Source: an uncultured Bacteroidales bacterium
GTDB taxonomy: Bacteria; Bacteroidota; Bacteroidia; Bacteroidales; UBA932
Reading direction: 5' to 3'
DNA length: 64,000 bases
NCBI GenBank assembly: GCA_934725015.1
Contig: CAKVAS010000007.1
Coordinates: forward strand, 51,862-115,861
Shown: positions 15,418 to 24,611 of the stretch, piece after piece
Layout: each line of letters opens with the position of its first letter
How positions within the stretch are numbered: the first letter of the stretch is position 1
The notes under the pieces: model-generated
Databases searched by the model: none
Told to the model about the DNA's origin: nothing
What the model saw: the letters and a program-made list of their open reading frames with translations, nothing else
Position numbers and translations under genes: made by a program

Positions 15418-17206
15418 CAAAAGTAGCACTACAATTACGCGAGCATGACCTTCCGGCGGAAGTCCTTGATTTTCAAGCTTGCCGGGACGGTCTCGCCGAG
15501 GAGCTTGTAGTACGCTTTGACTTTTTTATTAGGTGTTTCTATCAATATTTCTCCATGCTTGTTTCGGAAGCACATGAGGGATTGAGCCTTACCGGTCACT
15601 TCACTGACCGACAATCCGCTTTCGTCCAAGGCTTTACGCATGTTCAGGAAGATGATGGTGTTCATTATGTCACTGAGTATCTTTCCCCGCACGGTGTCTG
15701 CAGACCACTTGGACAGCGGCAGCAGCCCGAGATACTCCTTGCTGGTCTTGATGACTCCTTCAATATCAGTTCTGCCGAAGTATTCTGTGAGCAGGTCGAC
15801 AGGCTCGAGTTTCCTGTTGGAAAGCAGCACGAAGTAACCGAAGCGCACGGACATCCAGTCCTTCTCTTTATCCTTCAGGGCGGCATATTCCTCGGGGTGA
15901 TCAAGCATGTAGTTGCGCTCCCTCTGGAGGGCGTTGTGCTTGTCCACATAAACATAGGCGAAGATCTTCTCACCAAAAAGTTCAATCTCCTTCCTCTTGC
16001 CAAAGTAGACGTGACCTCCACGGACGAAACGGTATTTCCCTTTGTCAAGGCTGGACTTGAATTCGTGGTAGAGCGTCTTGAACGGGAAGCCCTTCCTTGC
16101 CGGCATCCTGCCGACAAGCGACTTCTCGGTGCCGTTGTGAAAGGCGTGCATCACTTCCTTGGATATGTATCCGGCATCCAGCACAAGGGAGTTGATTGTA
16201 ATGTCAAGGCTTACTGCAACGTCATTCAACACGGTCATTATGGTATTGATGTCAAGGACGTTACCGGGGATGATATCATACCATACGGGGGAACCGGTTT
16301 CCTCGTCCAGTACGAGGACAAGCCTGGTCTGTACGGAGGAGGAGTCAACCCCATGACAACTGAGGGCGTTGAACGGGTTGTTGTCAATATCGTTGGGAAG
16401 GGGCGTAGAGTCGACGTAGCAGCACTTTCCGAAGTCGGGGCTGGTCTTCCTCATTCTTTCAACAAATGCTTTGAAGAAAGCCAGACGGACGCTGTCCTTT
16501 CCCATCATGCTGAAGTATGCGGTATCACAACGGAGAGATGCCGTGGGGATGTCCTCAAGCACATAGGAGGCGAAAGACTTCTCGATGAAGTTGTCGCAAC
16601 TTATGCGGCTCCCGTCGCGGAGGATGCTGTGCAGGATATGGCACAGGACGCGTTCCCGTTCAATTTCATCGGGGAATGCAGTCTTCAGCACTTCGGCCAT
16701 TCCGCTCTTGACAAGAAAGCAAAGCAGGAGGTGCGCATCGCCGAATACGGTGTGGATTTCGGTGTCAGGAAAAACATCGGCACTTCCGCCGGACAGACGT
16801 CCGTCATCGCGACCGACCTCGTCAAAGCTGTCGGAGACGGAATCATAGGACACAAGTCCTCTGCTTGGGGAAAGGAATATTCCGGATTTGCCGTCCGAAG
16901 CCAGCCAGACGACCTTCCCGAGGCGTTCACGTACAACCTGTCTGGAATGGAACTTACCTCCATCCCTGATGTACTGCGACTCCTTGATAGCCGCACTGCC
17001 GCTGAGAATATTCCCGTCACTGTCCCGCACCAGTTTCTGAACCCTTATAAATGCCATATCGAAATGCTTTATATTGTAGTATTAAGTAGCACTACAAATT
17101 TAAGAAACATTTTTGACAATGGCAAACATTTGAACTGCAATTTTATTAGAAATCAATTATTTAGCAAAAGTGGTCACTCAGCCCGATTGCTGTAGTGCTA
17201 CTTTTG
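15418..17206 (-). mobile_element. IS1634/IS4-like insertion sequence inside the CRISPR array
   Basis: A 1789-bp element bounded by perfect 16-bp inverted repeats CAAAAGTAGCACTACA (15418-15433 and, inverted, 17191-17206). A further partial copy (AGTAGCACTACAAATT) lies inside the right end near 17086. It carries one transposase gene. Flanking array sequence is 16 bp on the left and 49 bp on the right, together 65 bp rather than the 31-39 bp of a spacer, and no target-site duplication is visible. The insertion has therefore been followed by rearrangement, or the array had already been altered at this place. Confidence 0.88.
15435..17057 (-). CDS. IS1634-like DDE transposase
   Basis: A 540-residue transposase, intact. 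It shows YVDSTPLPNDIDNN (first Asp), LVLDAGYISKEVM (second Asp) and a C-terminal YFGRTDIEGVIKTSKEYLGLLPLSKW with the final acidic residue region, in the order of IS4/IS1634-type DDE enzymes (DDE_Tnp_1 fold). The N-terminal part (IRVQKLVRDSDGN) resembles IS1634-group proteins. It nearly fills the element; the stop lies two bases from the left inverted repeat. It cuts and pastes its own element and has no apparent role in the CRISPR system. Confidence 0.85.
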   Translation of the reverse strand: MAFIRVQKLVRDSDGNILSGSAAIKESQYIRDGGKFHSRQVVRERLGKVVWLASDGKSGIFLSPSRGLVSYDSVSDSFDEVGRDDGRLSGGSADVFPDTEIHTVFGDAHLLLCFLVKSGMAEVLKTAFPDEIERERVLCHILHSILRDGSRISCDNFIEKSFASYVLEDIPTASLRCDTAYFSMMGKDSVRLAFFKAFVERMRKTSPDFGKCCYVDSTPLPNDIDNNPFNALSCHGVDSSSVQTRLVLVLDEETGSPVWYDIIPGNVLDINTIMTVLNDVAVSLDITINSLVLDAGYISKEVMHAFHNGTEKSLVGRMPARKGFPFKTLYHEFKSSLDKGKYRFVRGGHVYFGKRKEIELFGEKIFAYVYVDKHNALQRERNYMLDHPEEYAALKDKEKDWMSVRFGYFVLLSNRKLEPVDLLTEYFGRTDIEGVIKTSKEYLGLLPLSKWSADTVRGKILSDIMNTIIFLNMRKALDESGLSVSEVTGKAQSLMCFRNKHGEILIETPNKKVKAYYKLLGETVPASLKIKDFRRKVMLA

Positions 17207-18598
17207 CGCTGAACTAAAGATAAATAATTATGGCCTATCTAATAGATCGCGCAAAGTCTCAATACCGCTCTCGCAGTAAACACTTGAAATACAACAAAGG
17301 ACGGTGTTACTTATCTGGTATACGAGTCTCAATACCGCTCTCGCAGTAAACACTTGAAATGATGTACATTTTAAGAGATGCCTTCGGGCACGGGTCTCAA
17401 TACCGCTCTCGCAGTAAACACTTGAAATACCTTGCTGTGTACTATTCTGCAGATATGCAAATGGTGTCTCAATACCGCTCTCGCAGTAAACACTTGAAAT
17501 AATTCGGCTGTTTGGAACGGAAGCAGCTTCTATCCTGGAGTCTCAATACCGCTCTCGCAGTAAACACTTGAAATAAATTTTTCAAGAATATGAAAAATTA
17601 CAAAAATGTCTCAATACCGCTCTCGCAGTAAACACTTGAAATAAATCAAAAATTTTTAATCCCGTCTCCAAACTACGTCTCAATACCGCTCTCGCAGTAA
17701 ACACTTGAAATAACCAAATTACTGTTATATTATGAACATTTTTGTCTCAATACCGCTCTCGCAGTAAACACTTGAAATGATGGCATAAATTTTTCAAGAA
17801 CCATGAAAAATGTCTCAATACCGCTCTCGCAGTAAACACTTGAAATTTATCGCCGATTGTCAACCCTTGGGACGGCATTGTCTCAATACCGCTCTCGCAG
17901 TAAACACTTGAAATTTCTAATCTGCTACAAACCTCATGGTTTGACCACGTCTCAATACCGCTCTCGCAGTAAACACTTGAAATCATTAGAGGTTGGGTAC
18001 GTTTTGGTATTCCTGTGTCTCAATACCGCTCTCGCAGTAAACACTTGAAATTTCTGCAGGTTCTGAATATTCTTGGTCTTGAACGTCTCAATACCGCTCT
18101 CGCAGTAAACACTTGAAATATAGACAGCCAGTACTTCGCAGGCTCCAAAGAGGTCTCAATACCGCTCTCGCAGTAAACACTTGAAATAACATCATCAACA
18201 GCGTAACAAGAGGAAACTGGTCTCAATACCGCTCTCGCAGTAAACACTTGAAATGAGGAGACATAAACACACAGAATTATGAAAAAAATTGTCTCAATAC
18301 CGCTCTCGCAGTAAACACTTGAAATGATTATGTCTGCGAGAGGGTGAGCGATGAAGAACCGTCTCAATACCGCTCTCGCAGTAAACACTTGAAATCTAAA
18401 GCAAAAAGAATTAAAGTCGGGAGCGCTGAAGTCTCAATACCGCTCTCGCAGTAAACACTTGAAATGCGTATATCTACATGCCTTTTGACAGAAGCTTGTC
18501 TCAATACCGCTCTCGCAGTAAACACTTGAAATGCAATGGCCTTGATGAGATGACAGATATTCAGTCTCAATACCGCTCTCGCAGTAAACACTTGAAAT

Positions 18599-19065
18599 AT
18601 CCTCGTCTATAATGACTTATAAAATTATCACAGCATATAGGCTTTTCACATCTCGCTGGTCATCAACCGGATTACCCCGCCAATCCCAAATTCTTCGCAA
18701 AAGTACCTAATTTTTGGTTCAAAAACAAGCCCTTTTTCAGGCATTCTCCAACAATAGCACTTATTTTCAATGACTTAACCCGCCAAAAACTTTCGCAAAT
18801 GAAAATGAGAACCCGCAAAAACAACGGATTTGCGAAAATGGTTCATAATGCGCTGAGTATCGCACTTGATTATCAGCATTTTGAAATGTCCGAATTCCTC
18901 ATTTTCGCAAACAAATATCCAAAATGCGAATAATTGCCGTTTGCGACCCTTGCCGCATATCCTACAACTCCGTCATTATTTTCAACCCATTGAGGTGCAA
19001 GCATTTATCGCAGCATCCCTTTTTCGCAAGGTTTTATCAGTCTTGTCAAAGAACTCTCCCTACAT
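18599..19065 (-). promoter_or_regulatory. CRISPR leader
   Basis: A 467-bp stretch without a supported gene between cas2 and the first (leader-side) repeat. A TACTTTTG -7 box on the minus strand (plus 18698-18705) would start transcription about 90 bases before the first repeat. The motif TTCGCAAA or its inverse recurs at 18694, 18791, 18828 (ATTTGCGAAAAT), 18901 and 19020, which may be sites for an adaptation or regulatory protein. The region is A/T-rich compared with neighbouring genes, as expected of leaders. Confidence 0.7.
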
Positions 19066-19356
19066 CTAAAAGACATCCACGCTGGAAATTGCCTTTTTAT
19101 GAGGCTTATGAAAATATTCAATCTTCGTATAGCAATTCACACACAAGGGATAGTATATCACCGTATCGACATTCCTGTCTGTCAGCTTTGCAGTCATTTC
19201 GCGGATCTTTTCGTACTGCCCGTCTGTAAACAGACATTCATATACGCTCAAGTTGACGCGCCTCCCATATTTCGCAAGAAGTCGCGAGAAACTCTCACGA
19301 CGCTTATCATCAACAATGTCATACGCGACTACGCAAAATATCTTTCGTGCCCTCAT
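19066..19356 (-). CDS. cas2: CRISPR-associated Cas2
   Basis: A 96-residue Cas2 with the ferredoxin-like pattern: KIFCVVAYDIVDDKRRESFSRLLAKYGRRVNLSVYEC and, later, DTVIYYPLCVNC. The Asp of YDI is the conserved metal residue. It dimerises between two Cas1 dimers to form the spacer integrase. The ATG at 19356 is used here; an in-frame GTG four codons upstream (19368) would overlap the RT-Cas1 stop. It is the last gene of the cas operon, immediately before the leader. Confidence 0.93.
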   Translation of the reverse strand: MRARKIFCVVAYDIVDDKRRESFSRLLAKYGRRVNLSVYECLFTDGQYEKIREMTAKLTDRNVDTVIYYPLCVNCYTKIEYFHKPHKKAISSVDVF

Positions 19357-19361
19357 ATCCG

Positions 19362-21626
19362 TTACCACTTCGCGACATATGGACGAAATGTCGTCCCTTT
19401 GTCAATAAATTCAGCAATATCCTTTGTCTGAACATCTATGATGTCTGACAGCCTGGTATCGACTCCACGATATTTCTCATAACGGTTCAATCTCTCGAAT
19501 ACATTCTGCATCAACAACTTCTTCGTTTCCGGAGTCAGCCTTCCTTCGGAACAAGACAACGGTTCGCCTTTCTGTACAAGGGTGATGACGACCCGATCCA
19601 CGGCCTGAGCGCGGAACAATTCTATTACATCGTAGGCGAAAGTCGGCTTTCCCGCCTGTTCCGTGTGAATAACTCCCGCACTTGGATTCAGCCTACGAGC
19701 CAACAAAGAACGCAGGATTCTCGGATATAGCAGAGCATATCCATAGTTCAGCATACAATTGAACAAGTCCTCCGCCCCTTGGCGCTCCCTCCGTTCAAAG
19801 GCGACCTTGTCATCAGAAATGAGTTCCCGAACATAAGACCAATATAATTCAGCGCCATAGGCTTCTGTTGCCATTACTTTTGTTCTGTACTCCGGAGAGT
19901 TCACAAGCCCCCGCACATCATCCAAGCATTTCTTCAGCTTTGGCACAACACGGTCATAGGCTTCGCACAGTGCCGGAGAACCTGCCTTATGATATTTATG
20001 GAAATACTTTATCAGGTTCAACTGATTGTTCAACTTTCCCCGAACAATCACCACAGCAAGCCAACTGCGCTGTTCATCCGTCATTTGGCTCTGCTTCGCC
20101 CACAAAGAAGCATGAAGAAGACGAGGCGTTACAAGGCTGCCCGAGTGCTGCCCTGTCGGCGTAAAGAAATCAATGCCCACTTTATGCTCCATACAGTACC
20201 TTATCACATTGCTGGACAAACTGATTCCGTCACCGACTATGCTCAAATGCTCAAGATTTGCTGAGAATACAGGCTTTTTCTTCTTTCCATACGATTTCAC
20301 CATAACACACCCCTTTGCAATGCCAAGGTAAGTGCCCGGCGTGGTGACAACCATATCTGTAGTCTCATTCTCTATCTTCCTATATTCGGCTTTTCTCTTC
20401 TTCAGTGCCTTATCCACCCTATCTGACTGAGGTCGCGTTTCAGAACGGCCGCCTCGGCAAGAAAGATAATGCTGAACCATTTCTGTCACAATCAAACTCT
20501 TTTTCTGAGCATTTTCCTGTGACATAAATTCAATCTTTGACAATGCGGTCTGTAACACTGCTTTATTGGAAATCTTTGCGACACTGCCTGAAATTATGGA
20601 TTTCAAATGTCCCACAAGCACAGCATCAAGATCCTTGGCCTCTTCTTGAGAAATCAGCGGGACATAGTAACGCATTATTGCAGCCAAACCGTCTTTCCCG
20701 CCCTCATCGAACTTGGTCTCGTCCCATTTCATTGTACGGATTCTCTGAAATAACTTTTCTTTCTTTTGTTCTGACAGGTAGATATGGGTATTGTCTATCA
20801 TAACCCCCAGAAACTCAAACCCATCCTTTATCTGGCTGACAGACGGTTCATTCAGATGAAGTTTCAGCCTTTCCGTCAAAAAAGCGGAACAGTCGGCAAG
20901 GTATTGTTCCGCCTGTTCTCTGGTCTCGCAACATATAATAAAATCATCGGCATAGCGGACATACTGTTTAGTCCGTGTCAGAACAAACTGATCGAATGGA
21001 GACAGATAATGATTGGCTAGCAAAGGGGAAAGGATTGCCCCTTGTGGAACACCGGCAATAGTATCGTCCCAGTGCTTGGACCTGTCCACGACACCCATTT
21101 TCACGCAAAGTTTCACAAGCTCAAAAACATCATCATCGGCTATCAACGGTTTTATTCGCTTGAAAAGAATCTCGTGATTTATGTTGTCAAAGTAGTTGTC
21201 TATGTCCAGCCGCAGCAAATATGGAGTTTTTTTTGACTGACAGCAGAAACGGGCATATTTCACAGCTTTTGTATGACCCTTGCCCGGACGATAACCGAAA
21301 CTGTTGAACACGAACGATTTCTCAAACTTCGGCTCAATCAGTGTCTTTATTGCCTGCTGAACGACCTTGTCCTTAACACTCAGCAAACCAAGACTGCGGC
21401 GTTCATTGTTTTTCTTTGGGATGGTCACCTTCAAGTATGGCTGAGGTGTCCAAGTCTTTTGCTGTAATTCCGAGGCAAGTTCCGACAGATTTTTTCCGAG
21501 GTTTGATTCAAACTGAAGCAAGCCGACACCGTCAATCCCGCCGGAAGAACCTTTTTGCCTTATGCTCTTCCATGCGTTGAACAGAGTCGTCTGACTACAA
21601 AGCCTATCAAACAGTCGAGGTTGCAA
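19362..21626 (-). CDS. cas1: Reverse transcriptase-Cas1 fusion
   Basis: A 754-residue fusion. Residues 1-330 are a group II-intron-like reverse transcriptase: RSLGLLSVKDKVVQQAI, GYRPGKGHTKAV, YLLRLDIDNYFDNI, GVPQGAILSPLLAN and the catalytic YADD (VRYADDFIIC near residue 225). From about residue 428 a full Cas1 follows (GTYLGIAKGCVMV, NVIRYCMEHKVGIDFF) with likely metal ligands Glu near 592 (GAELYW), His near 653 (VIHTEQ) and Asp near 665 (YDVIEL). Such fusions, found mainly with type III systems, allow spacers to be taken from RNA. The start is a TTG five bases after the cmr6 stop; no ATG exists nearby. No Cas6 domain is fused; cas6 is separate in this operon. Confidence 0.95.
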   Translation of the reverse strand: MQPRLFDRLCSQTTLFNAWKSIRQKGSSGGIDGVGLLQFESNLGKNLSELASELQQKTWTPQPYLKVTIPKKNNERRSLGLLSVKDKVVQQAIKTLIEPKFEKSFVFNSFGYRPGKGHTKAVKYARFCCQSKKTPYLLRLDIDNYFDNINHEILFKRIKPLIADDDVFELVKLCVKMGVVDRSKHWDDTIAGVPQGAILSPLLANHYLSPFDQFVLTRTKQYVRYADDFIICCETREQAEQYLADCSAFLTERLKLHLNEPSVSQIKDGFEFLGVMIDNTHIYLSEQKKEKLFQRIRTMKWDETKFDEGGKDGLAAIMRYYVPLISQEEAKDLDAVLVGHLKSIISGSVAKISNKAVLQTALSKIEFMSQENAQKKSLIVTEMVQHYLSCRGGRSETRPQSDRVDKALKKRKAEYRKIENETTDMVVTTPGTYLGIAKGCVMVKSYGKKKKPVFSANLEHLSIVGDGISLSSNVIRYCMEHKVGIDFFTPTGQHSGSLVTPRLLHASLWAKQSQMTDEQRSWLAVVIVRGKLNNQLNLIKYFHKYHKAGSPALCEAYDRVVPKLKKCLDDVRGLVNSPEYRTKVMATEAYGAELYWSYVRELISDDKVAFERRERQGAEDLFNCMLNYGYALLYPRILRSLLARRLNPSAGVIHTEQAGKPTFAYDVIELFRAQAVDRVVITLVQKGEPLSCSEGRLTPETKKLLMQNVFERLNRYEKYRGVDTRLSDIIDVQTKDIAEFIDKGTTFRPYVAKW

Positions 21627-21631
21627 AACAA

Positions 21632-22792
21632 TTATCTATTAGCTATCCTTTTAAGCACACCATATCCGACATTCGTCTTGGCACCTATGCCGAAATCTTC
21701 AAGTATTGTCCGGCACAGTTCAAGCTTGACAGTCGGGGAAACCTTCCTGCCGGCTGTCGTGAACGGGCGGAACTTGAAGCAGAACGAGAATGTCACCCCG
21801 GGAGCCACCTTCACAATCTTTATCGGGACAGGCTGCGCAAGAGGGCCTCCCTTGTGGGGCGTGATGTAGTCCTCCGCCAGAATCCTGTTCCTGCACCCGG
21901 TCACCACAGCATCGGCGAAGACATCACCATATTCGAACATATCCCTCATCAAGTAGCCGACCTCCTCGGGCGACAGTTCATAACCGGCCTTACCCTTCTC
22001 CCTGAAATCCGTGAAAATGCTCCTTATATATTCCACATCCTGAAAAGCGCTGCGAATCACGCCTTTGACCGACGAGCCGGGAATCACCGGCAGGCCGGAG
22101 GTGTAGTCGAACTGGAGACCGGTCTTGACATCGTCATCGGAATCCGAGAGTCCGTGGGCAAGTCCGCTGCCGATGAGAAGTCCCGGAGACTGAACAGACA
22201 TTTTCAACAGGGAAAAACCTGCCGCCGACAGGGTTCCGAGCACTTCGTTGTTGACTTCGACAGCAGCATTCACCTGCTGAGTGTTGAAACCCGGGACTCC
22301 GACTCCACAATAGAACTGCCGTCCGATGTTAGCGGAGGTTTCCCGTCGCGGTCCGTTCGTCTGCCGCTGAGGAGGAAAATCATTATATGCTCCGGCCTTG
22401 GCTGTTTTTGACGGAGCGAACATCCTCAAGGCAATCTTAAGCGCCACGGCTGCATTCATGAGTTGAGTTTCAATGAGATGCCTTCCTCCATTTCCTGCCG
22501 CGACAACCTGTTCGGAAAGACGCACGTTCCGCCTGTTGCCGGCAGGCTGCCTCTGCAAATACAGTCTCACGGCCTCCGGAAAGCGCTCCCTGTTAGCCTG
22601 CGATGCAGACTTTTCGTCCTCGTATATCTTGAGGGCTGTCCAGAGCCCGCACTGAGTCACAGTGGCGGCAAACGACGACGGATAAGAGCCGAAGGCTTCC
22701 GGGTATTTCCCATCATCGCCTATCACCCTGACCGTCCTCAAAACATCGACCGCATCCGAAATGTTGTCTTTTGTTGGCTTAAATCGTCCCAT
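21632..22792 (-). CDS. cmr6: Cmr5-Cmr6 fusion protein
   Basis: A 386-residue protein with two parts. Residues 1-135 look like Cmr5, the small helical subunit: YPSSFAATVTQCGLWTALKIYE and RHLIETQLMNAAVALKIALRMF match its two conserved helical blocks. After a polar linker (about 135-160), residues 160-386 are the RAMP protein Cmr6: GLLIGSGLAHG, GLPVIPGSSVKGVIRSAF (the G-rich loop) and a C-terminal NVGYGVLKRIANR. No other cmr5 exists in the operon, which supports the fusion. Cmr5 forms the small-subunit filament and Cmr6 the head of the Cmr complex. The gene starts three bases after the cmr4 stop. Confidence 0.82.
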   Translation of the reverse strand: MGRFKPTKDNISDAVDVLRTVRVIGDDGKYPEAFGSYPSSFAATVTQCGLWTALKIYEDEKSASQANRERFPEAVRLYLQRQPAGNRRNVRLSEQVVAAGNGGRHLIETQLMNAAVALKIALRMFAPSKTAKAGAYNDFPPQRQTNGPRRETSANIGRQFYCGVGVPGFNTQQVNAAVEVNNEVLGTLSAAGFSLLKMSVQSPGLLIGSGLAHGLSDSDDDVKTGLQFDYTSGLPVIPGSSVKGVIRSAFQDVEYIRSIFTDFREKGKAGYELSPEEVGYLMRDMFEYGDVFADAVVTGCRNRILAEDYITPHKGGPLAQPVPIKIVKVAPGVTFSFCFKFRPFTTAGRKVSPTVKLELCRTILEDFGIGAKTNVGYGVLKRIANR

Positions 22793-22795
22793 AGG

Positions 22796-23506
22796 TCATT
22801 CATTTACAGTTATTCTGCTAATCTTGCATATCCCATATCCGACAGTGGCGTTAGCCCCTATCTGAACAGGCGTCGAAGTGATGGCCGCATCGAAATTCCC
22901 GTCAATCCCACCGTCATGCATCACGAAGAACGCAAGGCGGCTCTTCCTCGGAAGCACCTGCTCGTACCACAGGTTCTTGCTCTGTCCGTTTTCAAGGCAG
23001 TTTCTTGCTATTACCGGGAGTTCCTCATCGGAAACATAGTCCTTGAATCTGTCATCGGAGCATCGCCCGTCACCGACGACACCGGCCAGTCCGAGGACAG
23101 CGGCGTCTGCATTATTGCCAAGGCACACCCCAAATGAAGAAGCCTTCGCCACGAAATCATTGACAATCTCATTGCAGGTCATCATGACATAAGGTCTGGT
23201 TTCACTCGGCCGAGGAATGGAAAGAAGCATCGCGTCAAGAAAGCGATACGCCCCCGGGGCGCAATTCTCCTCACCATTGACCTTCTTTCCGAAAATCCGT
23301 TCGACATCAACCTTGGTGTCCCCGTGCTCATTGTTCCACGCCTCGCAGTGTTCCCTCAAAGCCCCCTTGAGGCTCGATGAATTGATGCAAGGAAATCCGG
23401 AGACAATATCCTTCTGGATGAGCCTGTCGATGACCCCGTCGTTGTCCTGTCCGTTGCCGACATGGAGATTGCTGATGCATTCGATTGTGTATAAAGTTGC
23501 TTTCAT
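22796..23506 (-). CDS. cmr4: Type III-B RAMP subunit Cmr4
   Basis: A 236-residue Cas7-family backbone subunit. It has the N-terminal CISNLHVGNGQDNDGVIDRLIQ with the Asp of GVID (about residue 27) in the place of the Cmr4 catalytic Asp that cleaves target RNA at 6-base steps, followed by FPCINSSSLKGALR, the glycine-rich/SSLKG motif, and a C-terminal GANATVGYGICKI. It forms several copies along the crRNA. It is the fifth gene of the operon. Confidence 0.9.
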   Translation of the reverse strand: MKATLYTIECISNLHVGNGQDNDGVIDRLIQKDIVSGFPCINSSSLKGALREHCEAWNNEHGDTKVDVERIFGKKVNGEENCAPGAYRFLDAMLLSIPRPSETRPYVMMTCNEIVNDFVAKASSFGVCLGNNADAAVLGLAGVVGDGRCSDDRFKDYVSDEELPVIARNCLENGQSKNLWYEQVLPRKSRLAFFVMHDGGIDGNFDAAITSTPVQIGANATVGYGICKISRITVNE

Positions 23507-23528
23507 GATTTATGTTTTCTAATTTGGT

Positions 23529-24611
23529 CTAAATGAATATATTGAGTCCTACTTTACGAAGATTGTTCTCTTTGGTGGTCAGTTCTTCCGGAAACGAAGC
23601 ATCGTCATTGTAAATCACGGAACCGCGGCTCAACAGATGATAGAGTTTCCCGGAACGTGCCCCATTCCATCTGTGCGTATTCGCGACATATCTGTTCACC
23701 ACGCTCTCTCCCCAGATGAAATCGAGTTTGTCACGCACTGATTCTTGGATAAAGGCTTCTCCAAGAATCATGAGACGACCTTCACGATGCAATTTCTTTC
23801 GGAACAGTTCCACCGGGTCGGAATCCTGAATGTCAGAAACAGCCTCCATTTCAAGCCTGAACATTGACCTGTTTCCGCCCATATACACAAGGACGCTCTG
23901 ACCGTCCGGAGGAAAAGGCTCGGATGTCGTAAGCTTGAAACAGAAGCGGAAGTCCTTGCCAAGCCTTATCTGTGTCTGTTCGAAGTAAGCCTTTTCCCTC
24001 GCCCAGTCATTCTTTGTGATGCCGACAGACGCATCTGCATGAAATATGTCACTTTCGATGAGTACATCTCCGTTTGTCCCGATCCACTTCTGCCAATTAT
24101 CAAAACCCTTGAAACTGAAAGGCTCGGGAGACTTCCCGTTCTCCGTGGACTCACTCTTGAGTATGACCGTTTGAGGACGGCAGCCACTGTCTGAATACGA
24201 GATGCAGTTGCCTTTGTCAAAACTGACATCATATCCTTTGTCCAACGGGCACGGAGTGAACATGACTCCGTCAGTTTTTCTCTCGATGAAAACCGGAGAC
24301 AGTCCGCTGATGATTCCATAGGAAGATGACGGATTCTCTATGCTGAACGGTTCGCCAATCAGCGACGACCATTGATCCTTTTTCCTGCCATCATCAGCCC
24401 CGCCCGTTTCAAGCAGTCCCTTTCTCCGAAGAATCTCATAGCGAAGGACTCCGAGAACCGCCGAGACCTGAGGCATCAGGCGGCTTCTGACGAGATAGTT
24501 CTGATTCTCTCCATTCCCGAATGTCGTCTCACCGCCGAAGAAATAGCTGCCTGCGGGCGTGAGACGCACCATATATTTGAAAATATTGTCATTCATTGCC
24601 TGATCATTCAT
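23529..24611 (-). CDS. cmr3: Type III-B RAMP subunit Cmr3
   Basis: A 360-residue protein with the Cmr3 opening MVRLTPAGSYFFGGETTFG, then RSRLMPQVSAVLGVLRYEIL and SYGIISGLSPVFI. Cmr3 (Cas5-group) caps the complex with Cas10 and holds the 5' handle of the crRNA. Its start overlaps the cas10 stop by eight bases, consistent with tight co-translation of the two interacting proteins. An internal ATG at the sixth codon (MNDNIFKY) is an alternative start. Confidence 0.88.
   Translation of the reverse strand: MNDQAMNDNIFKYMVRLTPAGSYFFGGETTFGNGENQNYLVRSRLMPQVSAVLGVLRYEILRRKGLLETGGADDGRKKDQWSSLIGEPFSIENPSSSYGIISGLSPVFIERKTDGVMFTPCPLDKGYDVSFDKGNCISYSDSGCRPQTVILKSESTENGKSPEPFSFKGFDNWQKWIGTNGDVLIESDIFHADASVGITKNDWAREKAYFEQTQIRLGKDFRFCFKLTTSEPFPPDGQSVLVYMGGNRSMFRLEMEAVSDIQDSDPVELFRKKLHREGRLMILGEAFIQESVRDKLDFIWGESVVNRYVANTHRWNGARSGKLYHLLSRGSVIYNDDASFPEELTTKENNLRKVGLNIFI

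Larger units (their letters stand above)
15299..18598 (-). CRISPR. CRISPR array, 22 repeats, type III-B, interrupted by an IS
   Basis: Repeats are 35 bp. On the plus strand each begins GTCTCAATACCGC and ends CACTTGAAAT. Starts are 15299, 15367, then after the IS 17256, 17326, 17394, 17466, 17540, 17608, 17677, 17744, 17812, 17880, 17949, 18017, 18085, 18153, 18220, 18291, 18361, 18431, 18498 and 18564. Intact spacers are 31-39 bp. The leftmost repeat is degenerate (GTTTT replaces GTCTC), which marks the trailer end; the leader and cas2 lie at the right. The array is therefore transcribed on the minus strand, where the repeat ends in ATTGAGAC, an 8-base tag similar to the usual ATTGAAAC 5' handle. 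The array is processed by Cas6 and used by the Cmr complex. Confidence 0.97.

Noticed and set aside
15414..17195. A 593-codon open frame on the plus strand across the IS
   Set aside because: It is antisense to the intact transposase and runs through both inverted repeats; no protein-like motifs.
17075..17206. Internal copy of the IS end near 17086 as a second, nested element
   Set aside because: No second transposase or matching partner end is present; it is more likely a subterminal transposase-binding site.
19362..21626. The reverse transcriptase as a retron or diversity-generating element
   Set aside because: It is fused in frame to a complete Cas1 and lies in the cas operon; no msr/msd or template/variable repeats are seen.
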